A program made the position numbers and the translations under genes. A stretch of DNA of 64,000 nt from Anthostomella pinea (lineage: Eukaryota; Ascomycota; Sordariomycetes; Xylariales; Xylariaceae), in assembly GCA_963556695.1 (NCBI GenBank), contig CAUWAG010000007.1, positions 434,001 to 498,000 of the forward strand. Direction: 5' to 3'. Position 1 is the stretch's first letter. Each line of letters starts with the position of its first letter. Below the pieces are notes generated by a model. It did not search any database. It saw only the letters and a program-made list of their open reading frames with translations, and was not told the origin of the DNA. Below are positions 1-13,053 of the stretch, one piece after another.

Positions 1-684
1 GACCGACTGTATCTCTTAGTTCACTGCGACGGCTCACGGCAGCGCCTCGGGCCCTTCGGTCTGCAGTCGCCCCTCGAGAGTGTCACGATCCCCCGCCACT
101 GTCTCGAGGACCTGGACATAGCCGATGGCATCCACCAAGACGCGTGTGCCGGACTCCTCAAGCTCGAGCTCCGATGGTTCTACCGCCGCTACTCAGCACA
201 CGCCGAGTGGCTGGAGAGCGAGACCAAGGGACAGAGCCTGCGGAACAAGCACGCGAAGCACATGGTGTACCAGATGCGCAAACGTGACAACTACTGCTGC
301 CTATACCCTGTACGCAACGCTGGCACCATAGTCGTCTTCGACCAAGGCGGAGCGCCCATCGATCCGGCACACATCCACGCCATCAACGACTATTTCGACG
401 AGATGCTGAAGCCTTCCTCGCACGAGTATGCGGCAAAAGTCGCCAACGGAGCGGTCAGACGCGGCCTCGCCCGGCAACCGACCAGTTCAACCATACACCC
501 TACCATGGAAGGGTTCAAAGCGTTCTGGGCCGGCTGGAAGGAGCAGAAGGAGGCAAGCGGCACCGATCTTGGTGACATGGCCTCCCCGTATGCCATTGAT
601 GGATCTTTCGACGAGGAAGAGCGGAACTTCATGGCTGAAGTATTCGAGGTCACGGTGCAGTGCATGAGAGCGCTGGCAATGTGA
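1..684 (+). CDS. Unknown fungal protein, 5' end outside the window
   Basis: Frame 1 is open from the first base to the TGA ending at 684, so about 227 residues are seen and the true start lies upstream. An internal ATG at 262 is not needed as a start because the frame continues 5' of it without a stop. The protein is acidic toward its C-terminus, with an aromatic-rich stretch around WFYRRYSAHAEWLE and a C-terminal part rich in Glu, Asp and Phe. I see no signal peptide, membrane segment or catalytic motif I recognise. The open frame, balanced composition and clean stop argue for a real gene. No function is proposed. Confidence 0.6.
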   Translation, partial: DRLYLLVHCDGSRQRLGPFGLQSPLESVTIPRHCLEDLDIADGIHQDACAGLLKLELRWFYRRYSAHAEWLESETKGQSLRNKHAKHMVYQMRKRDNYCCLYPVRNAGTIVVFDQGGAPIDPAHIHAINDYFDEMLKPSSHEYAAKVANGAVRRGLARQPTSSTIHPTMEGFKAFWAGWKEQKEASGTDLGDMASPYAIDGSFDEEERNFMAEVFEVTVQCMRALAM

Positions 685-1283
685 TACCCGATGCGAGTTT
701 TGGAATTTTCAGGATCAGCGAAACCGACGGTGGCCTAGGTTACTATGAGCGTCGATTTTTGGGTTGCTGCATTTCATGGACAGGGCCGTAAACATTGGCC
801 AAGGGACGAGACCAAAGGATGTTACGATGAGATGACTGGAAAACCACTGTCATATGGCTCATTGCTGCCTAGGTATTGACCAAGCAGCGTACACTAATGA
901 TAATCGTGAGCGGACTCTCGAGTCTCGATTCCGACAAATAATAATGAATTCAAGGTCATTCTTGGGAAGCACTGAGTTGCGGGCCAATGCATGTATTGAC
1001 ATGTTCATGTGCGTGACGGGGACGGGGAACTCGAAGACTGGAAGGGCAAAACAAGTCCCCTCCTCCAGAGTCGAGGGTCGTCTAGTAGTTGCGGTAAAGC
1101 GATCGTTCTGCATTGATGCAAAACATTGCAACTAACCATATATATACGTCATTAACCCCATTGATACATATCTTGGCCATGTCCACTCCACAGATGGATC
1201 CTAGGTATCCCGCAGCTTGAGCCTTGAAGCCGGGCCTGCGATAACGACCTCGCGACCGTGTCCAGCCAGACTTACCCGTAGCA
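685..1283. other. Intergenic, no gene seen
   Basis: About 600 bases between the partial gene and the thioesterase gene. Short open frames on both strands have no coding look. The stretch from about 1130 probably includes the promoter and 5' leader of the thioesterase gene. Confidence 0.5.
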
Positions 1284-2804
1284 ATGACCTGCAAGAACGT
1301 GTCTGTCGGGCGCCTGATTGCCTCGACGTTCCGACTCGAAAGCCCCCAGGCAGCGAGGAGCGCCAGCTTGCGCAGACCTCCACCATGGCGCCTCTCCAGA
1401 AGCCTGCACGGAACAGCCGCGCGCCGTACAGACGGCGTGTTCCGCGGCCTGACAGACAACCGCCTGCCCATGCCGTGGATCGAGGCATTCAAGCTGCAGC
1501 AGGAAGGCAAGAACACGGCCGCCGAGGAAGCGAACCCGCAGGAGCGTGATCTCAGCCCCAAGAAGATGAGCGACAGTTTCCACAGAGTCGTCATCCCTCT
1601 CGCCCAGGATCCCTGGCTAAGCGATACGTATATCAACTCGTCTGGCCACATCAGGTACCTACTGCACTATGCCACGAACCCTATGGATAGCACGGGGAGA
1701 CCCTCGCTGACTCGACTGTCGTGAAGACTAGGGACTATCTTCATGGACTTGGATGCCTTGTCGGGCATCATAGTGTACAAACATACCGGCACCGGCGTCA
1801 CGACAGTCACGGCGGCACTGGATCGAATCACCATCGCCCACCCCCTGAGAGAAATATGCGACCTTGAATACAGTGGGCAGGTGACGTACGCGTCGGGGAG
1901 AAGCAGCGTAGAGATCACCTGCAAGGTGGCACGAGCGCGGGCAGAGGGCGAGCCGAGCAAGCCCGAAGACGAGCTGCTCACCTGCACCTTCACCATGGTG
2001 GCCCTGGACCCAGAAACCAAGAAGCCCACCAACATACCGCGCCTCGAGTGCTCCACGCCCGAGGAGGAGCAGATCTACAAGGCGGGCGAGGCCAAGGCGC
2101 TGGCCAAAAAGGAGAAGTTCAAGACGTCGCTGCTGGAGACGGAGCCCAACGATCCCGAGTCGGCGCTCATCCACAAGATATGGTTACGGCAGCTGGCCTA
2201 TCACGACCCGAACAATGACGTGCGACAGCCCGGCAACGTGGTGCCCATGGCCAAGACGCAGCTGGCGACGGCGTCGATCATGCAGCCGCAGTACCGCAAC
2301 CGACACCAGACCATGATCTTCGGGGGTTTCCATCTGAAGCAGACCTTCGAGCTGGCGTTCTGCTGCGCCGCCAGTTTTGCGCACGCGCGGCCAACCTTTA
2401 TCAGCGCCGACCCCTGCACGTTCCGCAACCCGGTGCCCGTCGGCAGCGTGCTCTACCTGACCGCCACCGTCGTCTACACGGACCCGCCTATCCTGGAGGA
2501 GGACGGCAGCGAGCCGCAGCAGAGGGATCCCAAGAACCCGATGACGCGCCTCCACGTCCGCGTCGACAGCAAGGTCCGCGACGTCGAACATGGCAACGCG
2601 CGGCCGACGGGCCAGTTCAACTACACCTTTGTCGTGCCCAAGGACGTCAAGGTCCTACCGCATACATATCAGGAATATATGATGTACATCGATGCCAGAA
2701 GGAGAATTGAGCTCGGAGATGATCAGGACCGTCAACATTATACCGATACCGAAACGGACCGGGAGCGTCTCGAGGCTGTCGAAAAGAACAATCTGACCGA
2801 GTGA
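1284..2804 (+). CDS. Acyl-CoA thioesterase, ACOT9-like, mitochondrial
   Basis: Two exons, 1284-1654 and 1727-2804, joined across a 72-nt GT-AG intron, give 482 residues. The junction restores HIRLGTIFMDLDALSG, a well-conserved stretch of the family. The family hydrolyses fatty acyl-CoA to free acid and CoA in mitochondria and has two HotDog domains. Here the first lies at about residues 110-260 and the second at about 290-450, starting near the IMQPQYRNRHQTMIFGGF motif. The first 50 residues are rich in Arg, Ser and Ala and nearly free of acid, as in a mitochondrial targeting peptide. Length fits fungal members. The start ATG is the first in frame that gives this presequence, but an upstream exon cannot be excluded. 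Confidence 0.8.
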
Positions 2805-3584
2805 GCCCAGAAGCAACACCAACTGGCTCTAGAATCGTCAGCCTTGATGGATTTGCGTGTTGTCCGTGGCAGTTGTTTCAACAGTGGGCCATTCCATTCT
2901 CTAGAGTGGCGAGCGCAGGTTCTCCTTGACAGGAATCTCATGGTCAGCCCTATTGCACGCAAATCGTCAATATGCAGTATACTGCGTTCCCGGAACGTAG
3001 GAATTTGCTAAACTAGAATACCTCCTTTTGTGATGGAGGAGGAATCCTCGAGGCGGCCACATCTGCTCGTCCAGGCATCGCTAAAGCCTCGGCATCTTTC
3101 CCGCCATCTTCGCTGTTACTGGATAGCTTGTTGAGTGTCCCAACTTCCACAGTGGACAGCAACAGCTGCTTTTATGTAGGGGAGCTGTGCAGTAGACACT
3201 TCTATGGGCAGACATTGGGAGAAAGACAGTACTAGGTAGACAGGGCGAGTTTGTCTTGCGTTTGCACATATGACCTGCCATCAGCTGGTAACGTTCTGTA
3301 CATGTTATCAATATGGATTCAAGACTCGCGCGAGGAAACTAAGTAATTAATATATCTCGTCCTTGAGCTGTGAATACATTGATGCTAGCAACCATGACCA
3401 TCACAGTGCCAGGAGCTGGGAGCTACTGACGAATAGAAGCCGAAAAGTGCTTGTGTTATGTCCACAATGGTTATATGCTTGCTATAGTACAGCTTCCTCT
3501 ATATATTTCTACAGAAGCGGGCGCGCCTCGATGTGTTGATACAACTGTCCCCTCGAACCGTAACCAGGGGCCTGATGTGTTGGT
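2805..3584. other. Intergenic between convergent genes
   Basis: This holds the 3' flanks of the thioesterase gene and of the mitochondrial ribosomal protein gene, which converge here. No coding frame or RNA gene is seen. Confidence 0.5.
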
Positions 3585-4854
3585 TTACATTCCACCCTGA
3601 AGAATTTGCATCTCTCTGTTCTTCCTGGCACCGCCGTGACCTTGCACCGGTAGATCTCTCTTCTTCAGCTCCTCCTCGATTAGCTTGAATCGTCCCAGTG
3701 CCTTCTCCTTGTCGCCCCGGGTGACACGCTTGGTAGCAATTGACACGTTGGGTAGCTGTACCAAGTCCTGCCGCCGTTTTTGGATCTCCTCAGTCAAGGT
3801 GTTTGGCTTGGGAGGCTTCTGCACCAGGTGGAGCAATGTCTGGACATCAGCGATGCCTGACAGCTGATGGTCGGGTACGAGGTGCCCTGTAAGCTGGAAT
3901 ATCCGCTTCGTAACCTAATGGGGGCGGCATATAGTCAGTTGCCAGCTCTTACTCTTGCAGGACCAAAAACGTGGAAGGTATAAGACGTACGGCAAATCGG
4001 AACCTCGGGTCCACCAGCGATGTGTATTTCCAGCGACCGGTCCAAGCCTCTTTGAACTTCAAGATATCTTCCGATGAGAATACCGAGCCCTTCACCGCAG
4101 GACTAGGTGGTGCTGACGCTTCTGTGGCCACCTCGTCATTCCACTGCAGCCCGTCCACAATGGCGGATATATCGCCATTTATCGACGGAACGCCATCCTC
4201 GGCACACTGAACGTCAAGCTCCATAGTCCGCTGCAGCTCCTCCTGTCCTCCCACCGGCCACACACCCGTTAAGTCGTCCTCTCGTCCAGCCTGCCGGAGG
4301 GCAAACGCCTCGACCACGGCGCGGCGCACGGAAGCCTCGAGAAGAAGAGGGTTGGTGACCTTTGTCCGCGGCTTGAAGCCCATGAAGTTGCCTACCTTGC
4401 TCCAATGCTGCTGGTCCCACCAATTGCCCAGGCCGCCGACTGTTTCGAGACCGTCAAACGTGGCTGCGGGTGTGTAAGACGGGTCAGAGACCTCGTCGGG
4501 GCGCGTGGCGTAGGTGTATTTAGGTGGAGGCACATATATCTGTTGTAATTGGGAAGGGTCGGCAGGGACATCTTCCCAGTTCGCTTCATCGGCGGTCGGG
4601 ATGGGTTCGCTCGTCGTGCCTTCACTTAAGCTCTGGGGAATCGGATCCTTCTCAGAAGAGTAGAATCGGCCGAGCGTGGGGAGCTGACGAAGAGTTGTGC
4701 TCGTTGGTCGTCGTGAAGAGCTGGGGATGGTAGTCTGGGAGCTCGAAGAAAACAGAGCTGTTGCTTGCGGGCACTGAGGCGCAATGCTTGAGCGCGACGC
4801 TGCCGCCGGGACAGGCAGACCAGATGGCCTTCTGAGTCTCGATATCCGTCGCAT
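3585..4854 (-). CDS. Mitochondrial large-subunit ribosomal protein, mL50-like
   Basis: Exons 4854-3991 and 3914-3585, separated by a 76-nt intron (donor GTACGT, acceptor ATTAG), encode 397 residues. The N-terminus MRRISRLRRPSG followed by a long Ser/Ala/Arg-rich stretch is a strong mitochondrial presequence. For that reason I chose the ATG at 4854 over an in-frame codon 50 residues upstream. The conserved core at about residues 150-200 contains WWDQQHWSKVGNFMGF and then VRRAVVEAFALRQAG, which I associate with the mL50 (Ribosomal_L50) family of the mitochondrial ribosome. The C-terminal exon is charged and likely helical. The family name rests on remembered motif resemblance. Mitochondrial location is more certain than the exact ribosomal protein. 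Confidence 0.55.
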
Positions 4855-5004
4855 GATGGTGAGTTGAGGTGTGGTGGTGCTTGGAGAGTACTTCGCCAGG
4901 ACAGCAGCTTCAAGCTCATGAGGACGAACTTTTCTGAAGTTCCTAGGGGTCGTGCTAGAGAACGTACCGTGCGCTCCATCTTCACACTGTGACACTAAGT
5001 GCAC

Positions 5005-5248
5005 GTGGCTGATGCTCTACCAGCCACACCTCTGAAAGGGGCTGAAGGGGTACGTACCAGGCCGTGGCAGTCGTATGGACCCCCAAAACGTCACCCATCA
5101 CCAACGTTCCAGTCGCGAGAGCTTCCAATCACCCGAGATAGCTACGGACTACGGTAGATCCTCCAGATGGGATGACAGTTTTTCCAAGGCTCTGGCTCCA
5201 CGATGCATGAAATAGTGTACCGTAGAACACCCGCCCCATGAGTCCGAG
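5005..5248. other. Divergent intergenic region
   Basis: About 240 bases between the mL50-like gene (minus strand) and the small secreted-protein gene (plus strand). It probably carries both promoters. No specific site is recognised. Confidence 0.4.
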
Positions 5249-5972
5249 ATGCCGCCTCTACACTTCCTCCTCTTGCTGCTGGGCGTCTTTGCCTCCTACG
5301 CAGCAGCATCATGTAAGCCACCTTACTTACCCTGCCTACCTATCGTCTCGACGGTGCATTGCGTTCCATGTGGTGCCATCTGATAAATCACCACCCTGAA
5401 CACAAGCTGACCCAGCTGCCCCCGTTCTCATAGCTGCGCCGACGTACTGCAAATGCACATGTTTCAAGAACAGCACCCTGATCCAACTGGGGCCCCAGAC
5501 ATCGCCAGGCTCTACACCTGGCACGACCACCACGTCCACCGAGACATTCACGAACTCAAAAAAAATACAGCAAGTAGAGCAACAACAGCACGGCCTGCGC
5601 TCACCCGACCCCGACCTCGGCCCAGACTCTGGCCTCGACACGCGCGCCGCGTCCAGCTCCTGCACCCAGTGCACGAGGGCCTTCTGCCTATCCCTCGCGC
5701 TGCCCATCTGCAAGGAAGCCGAAGAGACCGACGTCGTGGCCACGTGCTTCCAGCGTGACAGCCGCAAGGACCAGATCATTGTATGGGGCTTCATATTGGG
5801 CACCGCGGGGCTGCTGGGCTGGGCCGCTGCTAAACGTGTCATCGAAATGCGCGCCGGAAAGAAAGCTGCTGCCGCTCTGGGTCTGCCACATTCTGGACCG
5901 GGAGGAGGAGGAGGAATTCCCGCGCGGGATAGAGGCGCGTATATACCGGTTGCAGGCGAGCGTGGTGGATGA
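5249..5972 (+). CDS. Small conserved fungal membrane protein with Cys-rich ectodomain
   Basis: Exons 5249-5312 and 5434-5972 give 200 residues. Exon 1 encodes only a signal peptide (MPPLHFLLLLLGVFAS and a few small residues). The intron is 121 nt with donor GTAAGC. The mature part begins with a tight CKCTCF cluster, then a Thr/Ser-rich linker, a second Cys group (CTQCTRAFC, then PICKEAEE and TCFQRDS) and one membrane segment (IIVWGFILGTAGLLGWAA). A Gly-rich tail follows. The paired Cys groups suggest a disulfide-bonded domain on the outside or in the secretory lumen, with the tail in the cytosol. I believe such proteins are conserved in filamentous ascomycetes but know no function. Confidence 0.65.
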
Positions 5973-6546
5973 GAAATGGTCCCCAAGATTACAAGAAAGA
6001 AAGCAAACAAATCGGGCAAATTTGATCAAGAATCAAGAATCATGGAGTATATGTTTGCTGTCATGGGAAACTGGTAGATAAACCTATGTTTCATCGTGTT
6101 ATCTATCTGCCTCCTTGCACTGCAATGGGATTTGTCTTGCCCTCTCAAGAACACACGCATGCAGTGACGAGGCGGCTCGGACTGGAAGGGGTCACTATTC
6201 CGAAAACATACCACTGCAATCACATCGACAACTCCATTTTTATGCTATCGACAATCTATCGTGCATCATCTACCACTCATGACGAGAGCTATACTGCTAC
6301 AGAGCAGGAGATCTATCTACTACCCTTGACCAGTAGAAACCTAACTCTCACCGAAATTTTGGGTTCATCCTGCAAATCATTCCTCGAGGTGCCCTTTTTG
6401 TGACCGTGAAAAAGCAAATGCTGCAAATGCACATGCAACCTGGTATCATCCACGCCAGATGACCTCGAACTTTTCTCTAACCCAGCATATCGTCGTTATA
6501 CTGGCCATTGTCAGCAGCCACAGCCGATGGAACTTGGCGTATACCT
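5973..6546. other. Intergenic between convergent genes
   Basis: This holds the 3' flanks of the small membrane-protein gene and the DAHP synthase gene. No gene is seen. Confidence 0.45.
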
Positions 6547-7966
<1,420 letters not shown>

Positions 7967-8456
7967 TCATATCGTCAGCCACGAGGGGCGCCATGTTGAC
8001 TCCCGGCATCTTGCTGAAGTGTCGGGCGATGGTGACGGAGTAGTCGTAGAGGTGGAAGGGGAGTTGCAACAGGTGCAGCTTAGATATGACCTGTCGTCCA
8101 GACTGGTGGAGAGTCGAGTTGGCGACCGCAGCAGAACGGCGACGGGATAGGTGAGATGTGGTTTGCTACGGGAACAGGAACCGCAAGTGACGGGTGAGTG
8201 CCGGAGTAGTGGAAGTAGTAGGTGTTATGTAGACTTGGGTGTTGCAAGGGCTGTCTACACTAGGTAGTGAAGGAGAATCAAGGTGGGAAAGGAATGGGAG
8301 GTGAACGATGTGCCCGTGCCCGTTGCGTGAATTGAAGTGAAGGTCAATGCAGTGCCTGACGACTCCGAACAAACTGGGGGTATCAGTGAATGGAAATATC
8401 GGATGCCTGGTGTGGTTCTTTTCTCGGCTTCTGATGCTGCGACGTCAATCAGTGAG

Positions 8457-8463
8457 TGAGTCA
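8457..8463 (-). promoter_or_regulatory. Candidate CPC1/Gcn4 site (TGACTCA) upstream of DAHP synthase
   Basis: A perfect palindromic TGA-C-TCA heptamer lies about 730 bases upstream of the DAHP synthase start, inside a short TGACTGAC repeat. In fungi such sites bind the cross-pathway-control activator (Gcn4/CPC1), and DAHP synthase genes are classic targets. Distance and chance occurrence leave doubt. Confidence 0.5.
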
Positions 8464-9812
8464 GTCAGTCAAAAAGACGGTAGTAAAAAAGTGTCTTGAT
8501 GGGCCGGGGATTATTTGAGCGGTAAGGTCGATGGTCCAACGGCTCGCGTGCCTCCGGCCGCTGTAAGATGAGGAAACGGGAAGGACACAACCACCTCAAT
8601 GAAGGGGAGACGGGTGCTTGCCTACCTGGTCCACGAGGAGAATTCCCTGTCGCATAAAGAGCGGGATCTCGAGTTGTACACCTGCAGTAAAGTAACGTGC
8701 TGCTTGTCTGCTCTCGATTCGAGGTGACAGAAGACCGAGGGCGAGAAAATGGTGTAAGTGAGTCCACCGCCAAAGAGGAATTGCTGCTTCTGATTGGCGC
8801 GTTGTAACGGCGGCGTCGGAGGGGAGGGGCAGTCACAACCGTCAGGATGGGATGGTGGCGTGGTGGTCTGGCAGTTAATGACTGCAGGTGATCCATGTTT
8901 GTTTCATATCTGGGGTGGACACTATGCAACTATACGATTTTGTCTGCCTATCTGACCACGGCTATAGAGATGTCTAGTCGCCTACCGTTCGTCCTGTGTT
9001 TGCTGTAGTGACCTGTGGTGGCCTGTAGTGGCGCTACTCGTAGCCATTTATGCCACCCGCTTTATGTGATTAGACCGGATACACAGGAGCTCTCTTCCAC
9101 AGCAAACAACTCTATCACTGTATTAGATGGATGGCCAAAACACCACGCAATGAAAGTGCTGTTCTTGATCAACACACGGCGATTTCACACCAAGCAAACA
9201 TGTCTTGCCGCAACCGAAGTTGTGTGTGCGTGGTATGCAGCCTGGCAGCGCCCGTAGATTCCAACTCTCAGATCCTCTTCCAATGAGAACTGTCCTATTA
9301 CGTAGACACTCTGTGTAGGCCAACAATTACCAACTATCCCACAATCCAATGTCTCGTCCGTCTATTCGGGCCACAGCTGCTACGTCACAGTATTTCCGAG
9401 GCTCTCATGCAAGGTCACTATCCTCTACGTTGTACACAAGCAGCCAAGCAGTCGGGGAAGCTTCTACCCGGCCCAACCTGACCCATGCAACCTCCCAGTA
9501 TCACCAGTACTCATACAACTGGAGGATAGCGACTCAGGGCAGCGGGTGGGTGCCCTCCTTGATCTCGAAGCTTTTCCATACCTAGGTTCTTTGATCATCC
9601 CAGATGATCTGGGCGAGCTGCATGGGGTTGAATAGCTCGCGGGGAGGACTGCGGCTAAATATGTGAAAGTCGCCCAATGTAAATGCGGAGGTCAACCGTC
9701 CGTCACGGCTCGAGATCTACCAAACGAGATCAACAAGTACACGAACTGCTGCCATCATGGCCTTGTACTTGCGGCTTGACAACTCTTACCTCCCAGATAG
9801 ACTGGCATGGAC
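8464..9812. other. Long intergenic stretch, no intact gene seen
   Basis: About 1.35 kb beyond the DAHP synthase promoter. Open frames here are short and lack codon bias or motifs. Confidence 0.4.
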
Positions 9813-11033
9813 ATGGCTGCTCTCCAAACGTCGGGGAGCCTCGGTTTCTCCATCTCACCTGCGGCCATATGGCTACTGTGGACCGCATGTCTTCTCGTAG
9901 CCCAGACAGATCTCAAGGCACTCGAGTAGCGCCAGGAAGAAGACTCGCATTGGGTCGCTACGTGGACCTCAGTGCCCCAGCTAGTCGAGCAGAGCAACAT
10001 GCCTCCGTCGCCGTTTGTACGTTGAAGGTCCGGAAGCAGTCAAGAGACTCAGCTAAACTGTGCCTCTACCGGAAAGTTCGAACACGTTCAAGGAAGCCAG
10101 CCTCCGCCAGTCACTTCACATGTCCATCGGAGCCGAGAGTTCGTATCCAGATCTCCAAACACCTTTGGCGGCAGTGATCTTCCCATCACAGCAGCTTTCG
10201 TGGGACTGCCGATGGGTGGGAAGGTCGGAGTTAAGAAATCGATACGACAACCTACCGTGCCAAAGGGCCAGGTCATCTACACTGACCCAGTCGAATTCAA
10301 TGTCGACCTCAGTCCATCATCACCGTCGATTGGTACTCTCAAGCTGGCCAGCCTGGGAGCAGTATCACCGGCCGTCCAGACCGCCACACCACGTATTGGA
10401 TGCAGCAGGGCCACCACGAGAATGCGTCTACTGTCACAGGCGCGAACACGAAGCACTTATGTTGGTCGTTCCCTACGTCTCTTTATCTTGTATCTTACTG
10501 ACAGCTTCTCAGGTGGCCGGATCTACTCCTCGCTAGAACCCAGAAAGAAGGGATTGCCGACTTCGCCGTTTGCAATCAAGCAGCAGGCGGCAGCACGGCG
10601 CTCACCGGCGGTCTTGGTCCCCCTCGACACAGCGCTATAAGCGAGATCTCCTAGCTACGGCCGGCTCGGGCACGCAGACGCGCGCCAGCAACAGTCTGAC
10701 CATGGCCTTCGAGCCTGTTGCCACCGATGCCAAGAAACAGGCATTACAGTCTTCGGAGCCACCACCACACTCTCAGTCCTGCACGGGACCAGGCAAGGCA
10801 GACGTTCAATAAGTGGACTCTCGGCGGCGGGGATGGCAGCTTCGCGGCGAGCATGGCATTGACTTTGCCAAGTTGTGGCCAGCCCCTGCAACGCGGCCAA
10901 TCTTGCTTCGCAGTATGACGGAGGAGATCACCTGCGCCCGAGTGCTGCGGGCTACCAAGCGATTGCCGACCAGTTCCCGTTGAGCATCTTGACCGGCAAT
11001 ACGACATACGACAATATTGTTGTGGAAATTTGA
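9813..11033 (+). pseudogene. Relic of a secreted SGNH/GDSL-type esterase gene
   Basis: Pieces in all three frames align in order with fungal secreted SGNH hydrolases. A hydrophobic signal region (AIWLLWTACLLVAQ) starts at ATG 9813. WVATWTSVPQLVEQ lies at about 9951, ASLRQSLHMSIGA at about 10108, FGGSDLPITAAFVGLP at about 10164, WPDLLLARTQKEG at about 10513 and NQAAGG just after. The C-terminal block GGDHLRPSAAGYQAIAD, which carries the Asp-His pair of the triad, is at about 10925 and ends in TGA at 11031. Lesions include an in-frame TAG at 9927, several frame changes between 10080 and 10170, and a TAG just after NQAAGG. The segment that should carry the catalytic GDS motif is missing between about 10455 and 10512. 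The gene cannot make an active enzyme. Confidence 0.8.
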
Positions 11034-11735
11034 CGAGCCATCACTGAAGATACTGGTGGGATTAGTAGCATCTTCCTGGCCCGGTAGTGTGTGGATAACC
11101 CGTCAGAGGGTCATTATAGCTCTTCGATCATTGACTAAGGGCTTCACTGTTGACATTTAATTCCCATTAGTTGTCCGCCATGGCATGCCCAGCTCGCTCC
11201 TGTCAACTCTTGCCTGTCTCCTCATCTTACCATCAGAGACGATACCTCTTCCTCCAGCAGCACTGCAGCATGTACGACAAGATGACTTGGGCGACCTGGC
11301 AAGATATAAAATCTTGTCCATCCCTGGTCTTCGGTAAGGACATACTATTGACTCTGGTATACCACTAAATCGATGACCAAATAGCACGCAAGTGATTCGG
11401 CCACTGATTATGTTCATCCTTAATGTCACATGGCGGGGCTCGTTCCCCTTCTCTGCTTCCCCGTTACTCAACTACGTACCTGTCCATTCGTCTTGCCCTT
11501 ATGGCAGACAACGCACATGATCGCCATAGTAATTATAATCACCGGTGATCAGCGATTTTGCCAGAGACAAATCAACGGAATAATCACCAATAGTCATGCT
11601 TCTACCATTGTAAAATATACTATCTACCGCTTGTTCGAACACCCCTTTCCTGATCTGTGACTATATATCAAGCCCAACATTCAAATGCTTCCAAGGATGC
11701 TATCCCATCCTATCGCCCCTATCTTCCTGCTCCCG
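11034..11735. other. Intergenic, no gene seen
   Basis: The sequence between the esterase relic and the minisatellite shows no recognisable coding or RNA feature. Confidence 0.4.
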
Positions 11736-11739
11736 CCTT

Positions 11740-12435
11740 GCTCGATCACGTATTCACATGCCTACCAATCTGGTAGGCAGGTACGAGTTTGAACAGTGCT
11801 GCCTCTTTGCTCGATCACGTACTCGTCGGTCTTGCCTCTCGGCAGACCACGTACATTTCGTCAAGATCGGGCTGGCGCAGGGAACCCAACCTGAACCACC
11901 TGATCGCTCTTACAACACGAATCAAGATCGGCATACATCACATGCCTACCTATCACGCATTAGCCACCATTCTTATCAGTCACCGTTCACGTATCCAATA
12001 GCTCTCAACTTACCTCACGTCAACATTATTGCCCGACCACATACTCATCTGCGGGTGCCCCAGGTTCGACCACATACTCATCTGTCGCTTGGGTGCTCCG
12101 ATGCTCGACCACATACTCATCTGGCCTTCTGTCACTTAGGTGTTCCGATGCTCTGATGCTCGTCGCTTGGCTGCTCCACTGCTCGACCACATACTCATCT
12201 TCGGCGGTCTGCCCTTGGTCGACCACATTAGGTACTCATCTTCGGTACTCTGCTCCGATGCTCGACCACATACTCGTCTGGCCTCTGTCGCCTATGTTCG
12301 ACCACATACTCATCTGGCCTTCTGTCGCTTATGCTCCCTCGACCACACAGTCATCCTGGCCTTCTGCCGCTTGACTGCTCAAATGCTCGACCACATACTC
12401 AGGTTGGCTGCTCCGATGCTCGACCACGTACCCAT
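11740..12435. repeat. Degenerate minisatellite built on a CGACCACATACTCATCT unit
   Basis: The core CGACCACATACTCATCT recurs about ten times from 12033 to 12430. It is separated by variable spacers such as GGCCTTCTGTCGCTT and GCTCCGATGCT. More diverged copies (CTCGATCACGTACTC and similar) reach back to about 11745. Unit spacing is irregular, roughly 35-60 bases, so this is a higher-order, decayed tandem array. Frames through it encode repetitive peptides but no plausible protein. Confidence 0.75.
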
Positions 12436-12500
12436 CTGCGTCGTCGTCGCTCGTCTGCGTCGTCGTCGCTCGTCTGCGTCGTCGTCGCTCGTCTGTTTCG
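12434..12500. repeat. Short tandem repeat, CGTCTGCGTCGTCGTCGCT x3
   Basis: Three perfect or near-perfect 19-base copies directly abut the minisatellite, with a CGTCGT microsatellite inside each unit. A fourth, altered copy (CGTCTGTTTCGTCG) follows. Confidence 0.85.
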
Positions 12501-13053
12501 TCGATCGTTTGCTTCGTCGCTCGCTTAAAGCCTACCACGCACTCAACCTCGTTGGGCGTGCGCGCACCTTATCCGGAAATGGCTAGACAGCTCGACCGCA
12601 AAAGGGATGGCAGTTCGGCAAGCCTGGTTGGAAAGGTTGCTGTGTTGGTTGTGTTGGTGGGTTGGACTCATCGCTCATCGCTCAGTAACTTTAAACAAAT
12701 AGGCTGAGAGATGGAGCCATGGAGGAAAGGATGTAAGCCAGTGGCAAACAGATGGATGGCACTTGCCTGCGGTCCCACGCTCATATTCGAGTGGAAATAT
12801 GAGGTTTCATATCAATAGTAGGAAGTAGGCAGTTTTTGTGATGGCGGAAGGAATGTCAGCATTCAAATCTCATCATGACAAGATCGGCTACGCGTGGGTG
12901 CCTTATGCACTGGCGGCCCACTCTTAGTGACGGGTTGCTCCGTGCCTAGGTGACAGCCCATTCACAAATCTGTCCGACGCCACCCCAACCTTGCAAACCC
13001 TCCAAAAATATAGGATTGTCTAAGTACTGTTTTTCTCCACACTCAAATGTGAT
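12501..13053. other. Intergenic, no gene seen
   Basis: The sequence between the repeats and the tRNA gene shows nothing that I can support. Confidence 0.4.
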
